From Lutacidiplasma sp049802875 (GTDB lineage: Archaea; Thermoplasmatota; Thermoplasmata; Lutacidiplasmatales; UBA184): a stretch of 32,168 nt of DNA. This document shows, one piece after another, positions 15,632 to 21,415 of the stretch; position 1 is the first letter of the stretch, and every line of letters starts with the position of its first letter. The notes beneath the pieces were generated by a model, which saw only the letters and a program-made list of their open reading frames with translations, was not told the origin of the DNA and did not search any database. Location of the stretch: positions 1 to 32,168 of the forward strand of contig JBARNH010000027.1 of NCBI GenBank assembly GCA_049802875.1, read 5' to 3'. Made by a program: the position numbers and the translations under genes.

Positions 15632-16183
15632 CTAGGCGAGGATCTCGCGGACCTCGTCCTCGCGCAGGCGCAGGAGCTCGTCGAAGGAGAGGTTCAGGCG
15701 CCGGCTCTTGTCGGTCGTCTCGGCGATGAGACCGCCGACGATCGATTGGGGGGTCGGGTCGAAGGCCTTCCCGGCCGCTTTCGAGAGCACGGCGGCGTCC
15801 TCCGAGCGCCCGGAGATCCGGATCTGTCGACCGAGCGACGCGGTCGCAACCTCGACCATGCGTTTCAGGACCGCGGGGTAGGGCGGGGACGCGGTGTACT
15901 CCGAGAGGAGCGCGCGAGTCTCGCGGAGGCCCTCCTCGAGGCGCTTCTCGCGAGCCTCGTAGAGCATCTTGCGTGCCTCCAACTTCGCGGCCGCGACTCG
16001 TTGGGCTCGCTCGCGGGCGACCTCGCTCTCGGTCGCCCGCTGGCTCACAGTGCGGATCTCGGCGATACGCCGGTCACGATCGGCGAGGATGCGAACGCCT
16101 TCCGTCTTCTGCTTGTCGATCGTGGCCTTGAGCTCGGCCTCGGCGTGCTGGCGGATCTCCTCGACGAGACTCTCGAGGCTCAT
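15632..16183 (-). CDS. atpE: A-type ATP synthase subunit E
   Basis: The 183-residue protein has the long N-terminal helix of peripheral stalk subunit E (MSLESLVEEIRQHAEAELKA, then IDKQKTEGVRILADRDRR). A globular C-terminal domain binds the top of the head. It partners subunit H, which is encoded in the other, convergent operon. The ATG at 16183 lies 28 bases after the atpK stop, and atpC follows 10 bases downstream. Confidence 0.9.
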   Translation of the reverse strand: MSLESLVEEIRQHAEAELKATIDKQKTEGVRILADRDRRIAEIRTVSQRATESEVARERAQRVAAAKLEARKMLYEAREKRLEEGLRETRALLSEYTASPPYPAVLKRMVEVATASLGRQIRISGRSEDAAVLSKAAGKAFDPTPQSIVGGLIAETTDKSRRLNLSFDELLRLREDEVREILA

Positions 16184-16211
16184 GGCGCTCGCGCGGTCCC
16201 GGTCGGGGCGC

Positions 16212-16442
16212 TCACAGCACGTTCAAAAGAAGAACGACCCCGAGCACGAATCCGATGATCCACAGCGTTTCGGGAATGACGAAGAAGAAAAGGACCTGTC
16301 CGAACTTCTCCGGCTTTTCGGCGATGATCCCCATCCCCGCCGCGCCGATTCCGGACTGGGCCATCCCCGTTCCGATGAGACCACCGGCGATCGCGATCCC
16401 GGCGGCGATGGCTTCGGCGGCGGTTACCGTGTCAGAGACCAT
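16212..16442 (-). CDS. atpK: A-type ATP synthase subunit K (c-ring proteolipid)
   Basis: The 76-residue protein is one helical hairpin. Helix 1 (about 11-40) is Gly/Ala rich (GIAIAGGLIGTGMAQSGIGAAG). The polar loop is AEKPEKFG. Helix 2 (about 46-75) carries the ion-binding Glu58 in VIPETLWIIGF. One hairpin with one carboxylate per subunit is the simple ancestral form, not the duplicated V-type proteolipid. Whether it binds H+ or Na+ cannot be decided from these residues alone. It is the first gene of the minus-strand atpK-E-C operon, behind a strong TATA box. Confidence 0.95.
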   Translation of the reverse strand: MVSDTVTAAEAIAAGIAIAGGLIGTGMAQSGIGAAGMGIIAEKPEKFGQVLFFFVIPETLWIIGFVLGVVLLLNVL

Positions 16443-16473
16443 GGAAGCAGACCCGGGCGGCCGAGAAAAGTAG

Positions 16474-16483
16474 GGTATATAGC
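16474..16483 (-). promoter_or_regulatory. TATA box of the atpK-E-C operon
   Basis: CTATATACCC on the minus strand is a near-canonical archaeal TATA box, about 36 bases before the atpK ATG. It implies a leader of roughly 10 bases and shows that the c-ring operon has its own promoter, separate from the VKOR gene upstream. Confidence 0.65.
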
Positions 16484-16562
16484 CCCACGCACCGCGACCG
16501 GCTCGAGGGCGAGAGGGACGTGTGCGGAGCGCGCCGGCCGGGGAGCCGAACGGCCCGCTGAG

Positions 16563-17036
16563 CTACGGTTCCTCGTCGGATTCGACGGCAGGCTCCCCCG
16601 CGTCGTCCGGGGGGCGACGGGCGAGGGCGATCGCCCCAACCCACGCGAACCCGCTGAGCACGTAGGCGGTCGCGCACACCAAACACAAGGCGTGGATCTC
16701 GGCGAGCTCCACGTAGAGGAGGTAGCCCGCGAGAACGACCCCGAGCGTAGTGACCGAAAGGAGCGCGTAGGTTCGCCGGCGGTCGTCGGGACGTTGCTCG
16801 GCCAGGGCAGCAACGACGAGGATGAGGACGAACCCCCCGATCCCCCACAGGTAGTCCGGGACCTCGAGCGTCGTCGTGAGACCGCTGGAAGCGACCTTCC
16901 CGCAGCTGACGAAGGAGTTGACCGTACAGACGGCTCCGAGGGCCGAGTCGAGGATCTCGGCCGCGGCGAACAGCGAGACGATCAGGCCGATTCCGGCGAC
17001 GAAATAGAGAAACGAGCGGAGAGTTCGCTCCCGCAC
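16563..17036 (-). CDS. VKOR family membrane oxidoreductase
   Basis: The 157-residue protein has about four membrane helices and the VKOR redox residues. The loop pair C37 and C45 is in AVCTVNSFVSCGKVASS, and the quinone-site CxxC is C118-L-V-C121 in IHALCLVCATAYVLS. VKOR homologues reoxidise DsbA-like thiol oxidases by passing electrons to quinone. The hydrophilic acidic tail is probably cytoplasmic. It starts (GTG) 6 bases after the stop of a membrane-anchored thioredoxin-like gene, its likely redox partner. This matches known VKOR-DsbA pairings in bacteria and archaea. Confidence 0.9.
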   Translation of the reverse strand: MRERTLRSFLYFVAGIGLIVSLFAAAEILDSALGAVCTVNSFVSCGKVASSGLTTTLEVPDYLWGIGGFVLILVVAALAEQRPDDRRRTYALLSVTTLGVVLAGYLLYVELAEIHALCLVCATAYVLSGFAWVGAIALARRPPDDAGEPAVESDEEP

Positions 17037-17042
17037 AATTCC

Positions 17043-18230
17043 TCACGAAATCTGCTGCAGATCCGACGTGACGGCGGCCTGAGTCGACGTTGACCAATGG
17101 TACGTGCTCGCAAGGCTCGACACGGGAACGCCCGTGACCTTGGCGATGTACGCCATCATCCACCACGCCGGGGTCTGCACGGCCGACCAGGGCGTGTTGG
17201 TTTCTCCTGAGACCGAGGATTGGACGGTCGCCGCTCCCCCGTTGGCGCCGTCGGCCCAGGTCGACAAGCTGCTCGGCTGGACTAGCGATGACTGGGCGTG
17301 GACGTACACTCCCCCGACGACCACGAAGGGGATTGAGGTCCCAGAGTAAGCTCCGACGTACGCCTGTTGATAGCAGTTGGTCGTGCCAGGGAAATTCCCC
17401 TCCACCCCGGAAGTGTCCTCGGTTACTTGGAAAGCGATCAACGGGGAGTTCACCTGGGCACCCGCGAGGACGATCTCGGGAGTGTACGGGCCGGCCGGAT
17501 CATCCGACGAGTAGGAGGTCGGGACGTTCGTAACGCTCGAGGAGAAGCTGATCAATGATTTCCAGATCGCCCAGCTGCTCGCCGAGCAGTAGGGGCACCA
17601 CGTTGCGCCGTAGAAGTAGACGACCGGCAGGCCCCCTTCCGTCCACTGGTTGACGTTCACCTTTGCCCATCCCCCCGGCTCGCTCGTGAGCGCTGCCGGC
17701 GGGGGCAGGTAGGGACATCCGAAGGCGAGGTACCCGACAAGCCCGGCGGACCCCGCCACCAAAAGTCCCAGCACGATCCCGCCGACGAGCGTGGTCCGGA
17801 AAACGGGCGTCCAGCGCTTCCGAGGGTTCCGAAGTAGACCGAATAGTAGGATGAACGCCGCGACCGCGAGGCCGATACCGAGCCAGGGAATCGCGGGAAG
17901 CAGAATCCCGACCGGCGAGGGTGCAACGTACGCGATGAGGAACCATCCTCCAAGGAGCGGGGTCAGCAGGTAGCCGATCCGGGGGAGGTTCCACTTCCGC
18001 TCGGTGATCTCCTCGTCCTTCTTCGATGGACGGGCCGGGGCGTCCTCCTTGCCCGTGCGACCTTCCCGGGACTTGTGCCGGTGATAGAGTGCCCGGAGGG
18101 CACGGCCCTGGTCACGAACGGCGGTCTCTGGATGGAACCCGACCTTGGGGTCTGCGGCAATCCGGTCCCAGTCCCATCCCTTCGACCGGAGCTGTTCGAC
18201 CCGGTCCCAATCGACCATCCCCTTTCCCAC
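17043..18230 (-). CDS. Membrane-anchored DUF929 thioredoxin-like protein (DsbA-like partner of VKOR)
   Basis: The 395-residue protein has a charged cytoplasmic region (1-80), three hydrophobic helices (about 86-104, 108-134, 145-170), and an outer thioredoxin-fold domain with LPVVYFYGATWCPYCSASSW. The redox centre is C212-x2-C215, and the cis-Pro loop is SIPFVVVGG near residue 301. The domain matches DUF929. Other Cys residues are C172, just after the last helix, and C286. The N-terminal segment MVDWDRVEQLRSKGWDWDR looks like a small helical module of unknown role. I keep the GTG at 18230, but the ATG at 18218, preceded by AAAGGGG, is an equally good start. A cotranscribed VKOR implies extracytoplasmic disulfide formation. 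Confidence 0.85.
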   Translation of the reverse strand: MGKGMVDWDRVEQLRSKGWDWDRIAADPKVGFHPETAVRDQGRALRALYHRHKSREGRTGKEDAPARPSKKDEEITERKWNLPRIGYLLTPLLGGWFLIAYVAPSPVGILLPAIPWLGIGLAVAAFILLFGLLRNPRKRWTPVFRTTLVGGIVLGLLVAGSAGLVGYLAFGCPYLPPPAALTSEPGGWAKVNVNQWTEGGLPVVYFYGATWCPYCSASSWAIWKSLISFSSSVTNVPTSYSSDDPAGPYTPEIVLAGAQVNSPLIAFQVTEDTSGVEGNFPGTTNCYQQAYVGAYSGTSIPFVVVGGVYVHAQSSLVQPSSLSTWADGANGGAATVQSSVSGETNTPWSAVQTPAWWMMAYIAKVTGVPVSSLASTYHWSTSTQAAVTSDLQQIS

Positions 18231-18301
18231 CCCCCTACCCCTATTGGTCTTTACCCTTGGACAGCGGTCACGAGCCGTGGCGCCGCCGCCCCCCGTCCTC
18301 C

Positions 18302-18306
18302 TTTTA
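18302..18306 (+). promoter_or_regulatory. TATA-like box of rnz
   Basis: CCTTTTACCC with its TTTTA centred 26 bases before the ATG at 18330 indicates a leaderless rnz-hutI transcript. It supports this internal ATG over the longer ORF that begins at 18075. Confidence 0.55.
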
Positions 18307-18329
18307 CCCGGGAGAAGTTGGCCTCGGGG

Positions 18330-19232
18330 ATGCGCGTCACATTCCTCGGGACCGCGGGTTCGTGGCCAACCAAGGAGCGTTCGGCGAGCGCGATTGCGCT
18401 CGACCTAGAACGGGAACTCGTCCTCCTCGATTGCGGCGAAGGCACCCAGCGCCAGTTCTTCCAATCGTCCGCCTCGTTCATGCGGGTCCGGCGGATCTTT
18501 CTCACTCATTTTCATGGGGACCACTTCCTCGGCCTGCCGGGTTTGATCCAGAGTATGTGCCTCAACCATCGGACCGAGCCGCTCGATGTCTACGGTCCTC
18601 CGGATGCGAAGGAGATGGTCGCCCGCGCGCTCTCGCTCGGATACTTCACCCTCCGGTTCCCGATCGAGGTGCACGCGCTCGCGCCCGGAGAGTCCGTGGA
18701 ACTGGACGGATACACGGTTCGCACCGCCCATGCGGAGCACCCCGTCCCGTCGCTGGCGTACCGCGTCGACGAAGGACCGAAGCGCGGGCGGTTCGATGCC
18801 GAACGGGCGCAGTCGCTTGGGATCCACGGAGCGGACTTTCGCCGGCTCGAGACCGGGGAGTCGGTCCGAGTCGGCGAGCGCGTCGTGCATCCATCGGACG
18901 TCATGGGGGAGGCCCGCCCCGGGCGATCGATCGTGTACTCGGGAGACACGGGTCCCTCGGACGACGTGCGACGGCTCGCGCACCGGGCGACGGTCCTGAT
19001 CCATGAAGCGACGGTCGGCCAGGAGATCGAGGCGGAAGCGAATGAGTGGGGCCACTCCTCAGCCCGGCAGGCCGCCGAGCTCGCGCTTTCCGCCGAAGCG
19101 AGGGCCCTCTTCTTGACCCACTTTTCCTCGCGGTACAAGGAACTCGAACCCCTCGAGAACGAGGCCCGAGTCGTCTTCCCGGGGTCGCGGGCCGCACGCG
19201 ACCTGCTCGACGAACTGGTCCACCAGCCATGA
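18330..19232 (+). CDS. rnz: Ribonuclease Z (tRNase Z)
   Basis: The 300-residue metallo-beta-lactamase-fold endonuclease trims tRNA 3' ends. Motifs are MRVTFLGTAGSWPT at the N-terminus, LLDCGEGTQRQF, the zinc motif T59-HFHGDH (H60, H62, D64, H65), SGDTGP, LIHEATV, GHSSARQAAELA and LFLTHFSSRY. All metal ligands appear present. The upstream extension to 18075 has no similarity to the family, and the TATA box lies within it, so the start at 18330 is preferred. The gene overlaps hutI by 4 bases (ATGA). Confidence 0.93.
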   Translation: MRVTFLGTAGSWPTKERSASAIALDLERELVLLDCGEGTQRQFFQSSASFMRVRRIFLTHFHGDHFLGLPGLIQSMCLNHRTEPLDVYGPPDAKEMVARALSLGYFTLRFPIEVHALAPGESVELDGYTVRTAHAEHPVPSLAYRVDEGPKRGRFDAERAQSLGIHGADFRRLETGESVRVGERVVHPSDVMGEARPGRSIVYSGDTGPSDDVRRLAHRATVLIHEATVGQEIEAEANEWGHSSARQAAELALSAEARALFLTHFSSRYKELEPLENEARVVFPGSRAARDLLDELVHQP

Positions 19233-20482
19233 TCCGCGCGGACCTCCTGCTCACCGACATCGCCGAGGCCGCCACGCTCGCCCGCGGAGCCGTGCCCCGG
19301 ACCGGCGCCGCCATGGCCGAGCTGAGCCTCGTCCACGATGCATCGATTGCAATAGCGGACGGTCGGGTCGCCTGGGTCGGCCCCGCCCGCCGACGCGCCC
19401 GTCAGGTGCGGCTCCGACCCGGCGGCACCACCGTGTCGGCCGAGGGGGGCGTGGTCGTCCCCGGGCTGGTCGATGCGCACACCCACGCGGTATTCGCGGG
19501 GGACCGCGCGTTCGAGCTTCCCCTCAAGGTCGCGGGCGCCAGCTACGCAGAGATCGCGCGCCGTGGCGGAGGATTGTACTCCACGGTCCGGGCGACCCGG
19601 GCGGCCCCGTACGCGCTGCTGCGGGACGAGACCGCCGGACGTCTTGCCCGGATGAAGGCGAACGGGTCGACCTCGATCGAGGTGAAATCGGGGTACGCGC
19701 TCGATGTCACCGGAGAACTTCGACTGCTCCGACTCCTCCCGCGCCTCGCTCGACGGCTCGACGTCACGCTCGTCCCGACGTTCCTTGGCGCCCACGCCGT
19801 GCCGCCAGAATACGTGGGACGCGCCGACGCGTACATCGACCTCCTCGTTCGGCACGCGTTGCCGGCGGTGGCTCGGGAGCGCCTCGCGAGATTCTGTGAC
19901 GTGTTCTGCGAGCCCGGGTTCTTCTCGGTGCGCCAATCCGAGCGATTGCTCCGGGCCGCGTTGGCGCTCGGGCTCGGCGTCAAGGTCCACGCGGACGAGT
20001 TCGCCCTCTCCGGAGGCGCCCGGCTCGCCGCTCGGCTGCGGGCGACCTCGGCCGAACACTTGCTGAGCTCCACGGCCGATGATCGGCGGCGTCTCGCGAG
20101 CGCCGGCGTTACCGCCGTTCTCCTCCCGGTCACCGCGTTCACCGCTTCGCCCCGCCGTCGGAGCCCAGGGCGAGAGATGGTCGACGCCGGGGTACCCGTC
20201 GCCCTCGGGACCGACTGCTCACCGAATTCCTGGGTCGAGTCGATGCCGCTCGTGCTGGCGCATGCGGTCCACGGCGCCCGACTCACTCCGGCCGAAGCGC
20301 TCTGCGCGGCGACGGTCAACTCCGCCCACGCCGTCGGCCTGGAGAGCGCGGGTCGACTGGTGCCCGGAATGCCGGCCGATTTCGTCGTCTTCCCTGTTCG
20401 ATCGGTCGACCAGCTGGGATACCGTTTCGACGCGATACCGGCCCGAGTTTATCGTCAGGGAAAATGCGTTTCTCCCTCGTAA
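19229..20482 (+). CDS. hutI: Imidazolonepropionase
   Basis: The 417-residue amidohydrolase opens the ring of imidazolone-5-propionate in histidine degradation. Motifs are VVPGLVDAHTHAVFAGDRAFEL (HxH metal ligands), GASYAEIARRGGGLYSTV, SIEVKSGYALD, KVHADEFAL, TSAEHLLSS and LGTDCSPNSW (metal Asp). This order is specific to HutI among cyclic amidohydrolases. The ATG overlaps the rnz stop, so translation is coupled to that unrelated gene. No hutH, hutU or hutF/G is visible in the window, so the rest of the pathway must lie elsewhere, or the enzyme has another substrate. Confidence 0.88.
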   Translation: MIRADLLLTDIAEAATLARGAVPRTGAAMAELSLVHDASIAIADGRVAWVGPARRRARQVRLRPGGTTVSAEGGVVVPGLVDAHTHAVFAGDRAFELPLKVAGASYAEIARRGGGLYSTVRATRAAPYALLRDETAGRLARMKANGSTSIEVKSGYALDVTGELRLLRLLPRLARRLDVTLVPTFLGAHAVPPEYVGRADAYIDLLVRHALPAVARERLARFCDVFCEPGFFSVRQSERLLRAALALGLGVKVHADEFALSGGARLAARLRATSAEHLLSSTADDRRRLASAGVTAVLLPVTAFTASPRRRSPGREMVDAGVPVALGTDCSPNSWVESMPLVLAHAVHGARLTPAEALCAATVNSAHAVGLESAGRLVPGMPADFVVFPVRSVDQLGYRFDAIPARVYRQGKCVSPS

Positions 20483-20494
20483 CTCCGTCAGTAC

Positions 20495-20504
20495 ATCTAA
20501 ATAG
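20495..20504 (+). promoter_or_regulatory. TATA box and SD of the 71-aa basic protein gene
   Basis: TCTAAATAGG lies about 39 bases before the ATG at 20539. The predicted leader of about 13 bases carries GAGGT at 20528-20532, 6 bases before the start. A strong box with an SD leader and a strong terminator downstream suggests high expression from a single-gene unit. Confidence 0.6.
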
Positions 20505-20538
20505 GACCCCTTTCTCTCTCGGCGATAGAGGTCGCCAA

Positions 20539-20754
20539 ATGGCCGAAAAAGTAGGCAAGGAGCAGATCAAGCGTGAGAAGGGATATCTGTACTACCTGGG
20601 CAAGGACGGATATCTGTGGAAGACGCCGACCAAGCTGAACAAGTCGGGCCGTAAGGCGCGTGTCGGCACCGAGAAGATCGTGCGGCAAGACGGCTACATG
20701 TATTTTCTCGACAAGAAGGGGTTCATCTCCCGCGCCAAGATGAAGAACGCCTGA
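20539..20754 (+). CDS. 71-aa basic protein with an internal duplication
   Basis: The protein has 71 residues, very rich in Lys/Arg and Tyr/Gly. Two similar units are visible: residues 10-29 (IKREKGYLYYLGKDGYLWKT) and 47-66 (IVRQDGYMYFLDKKGFISRA). They share I-x-R-xx-G-Y-x-Y-(Y/F)-L-x-K-x-G-(Y/F). They are joined by a basic linker, TKLNKSGRKARVGTEK. Each unit could form a small beta hairpin or meander. Size, charge, single-gene organisation, good promoter and terminator suggest an abundant nucleic-acid-binding or chromatin protein, but that is inference. It does not resemble HTa, MC1, Alba or histone folds. I do not know an assigned family. Confidence 0.85.
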   Translation: MAEKVGKEQIKREKGYLYYLGKDGYLWKTPTKLNKSGRKARVGTEKIVRQDGYMYFLDKKGFISRAKMKNA

Positions 20755-20771
20755 ACGGGCGCACCCTTTCC

Positions 20772-20812
20772 GGGAGCCTTCCCTCCGGAGGGCTCCCTCT
20801 CCCCCTTTTTTT
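20772..20812 (+). terminator. Hairpin plus T-tract after the 71-aa protein gene
   Basis: GGGAGCC (20772-20778) and GGCTCCC (20791-20797) form a perfect 7-bp stem. The intervening bases contain a perfect CCCTCCGGAGGG palindrome, offering an alternative fold. A C-rich stretch and seven consecutive T follow at 20806-20812. The T-tract is the part expected to stop archaeal RNA polymerase. This is the only clear terminator I see in the window. Confidence 0.75.
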
Positions 20813-20843
20813 GCGCTCGCCCAAGGGACTCCGCCCTCGGTCC

Positions 20844-20851
20844 CATATATT
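20844..20851 (+). promoter_or_regulatory. TATA box of the zinc-ribbon gene
   Basis: CATATATT centred 25 bases before the GTG at 20873 is a clear archaeal TATA box at leaderless distance. It is the main evidence that the small downstream ORF is a real gene. Confidence 0.6.
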
Positions 20852-20872
20852 CGAACCCCCTCGGAGAGCTTC

Positions 20873-21100
20873 GTGAGCTGTCGAAACGACCCCGACGATC
20901 CCCGAAAGTGTGAGCGCTGTGGCGCCTTTCTCTGGGTCGCCGAGGAGGGGCTCTACTGCGGCGATTGCGGCAGCGTGATGCCGTGTACGATGCGCGTACT
21001 GCCGCCGCCCCAGGAAACCGGCGCCCGGCCGACTCGCCCGGGGCTCGGGACGCTCGACACCTGGCTCCGCACGCCGTTCGTTCGTCCACCCCCTACATAG
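20873..21100 (+). CDS. Small zinc-ribbon protein
   Basis: The 75-residue protein has a two-knuckle zinc ribbon. The first pair is in KCERCGAFLWV, the second in LYCGDCGSVMPC. Additional Cys residues lie at position 3 and after the ribbon. The C-terminal half is Pro-rich, with a short TLDTWLRTPF segment. Such isolated ribbons are common in archaea as transcription or RNA-binding accessory proteins, but nothing here specifies a partner. The GTG start is fixed by the TATA box 25 bases upstream. Confidence 0.7.
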   Translation: MSCRNDPDDPRKCERCGAFLWVAEEGLYCGDCGSVMPCTMRVLPPPQETGARPTRPGLGTLDTWLRTPFVRPPPT

Positions 21101-21415
21101 CCCCCGCTCGGCGACGGAAAGACGGAACGGTTCTTCCGGAGGAACGGATTGTGCGCTTCAGGCGACACGCTCCGACGCGTTTGACGCTCATCTCCGACCT
21201 AGAGAGCTTATAGGTCATCGCACTAAGCGCAACGCGGAGGTTCTCGACGGGTGTCCCGAGCGGCACCGGTTGCGTCCCGTTCTACCGCCGGCCGGCGGGA
21301 AACGGCCCCACTTCGGGGGCGTTTCGCTCACTGGCCGGCAGTGGGATAGGGCTCGCCCGGTGATACGTCTCGACCGAGGGCAGACCCGGTCGCGCCCTCT
21401 TAGGAGTGAGCCTCA
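21101..21415 (+). other. 315-base non-coding region with TATA box, inverted repeat and structured leader of nrdJ
   Basis: No ORF here looks real. GCTTATAGG (about 21206-21214) is a good TATA box and would start transcription near 21237, leaving a leader of about 180 bases before nrdJ. A perfect inverted repeat GACCTA/TAGGTC (21196-21201 and 21211-21216) overlaps the box. The leader can form several helices. GGTGTC/GGCACC at about 21250-21267 has a CCGAGC loop. A two-part hairpin at 21287-21339 has an outer GCCGGCC/GGCCGGC stem and an inner stem pairing 10 of 11 positions. CGACCG/CGGTCG lies at about 21371-21392. CACTG/CAGTG (21329-21343) competes with the outer stem. The SD TAGGAGTGA (21401-21409) is 7 bases before the ATG. 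Confidence 0.5.

Noticed and set aside
21237..21415. Cobalamin riboswitch before nrdJ
   Set aside because: Considered because nrdJ is B12-dependent and a CACTGG string is present, but there is no B12-box-like segment and the order of elements does not match; only an unspecified structured leader can be claimed.
21237..21415. RNase P RNA, SRP RNA, 5S rRNA or tRNA gene in the nrdJ leader
   Set aside because: None of the universally conserved blocks (GAGGAAAGTCC, the SRP GGAAGG tetraloop region, tRNA T-loop GGTTCGA) is present on either strand.
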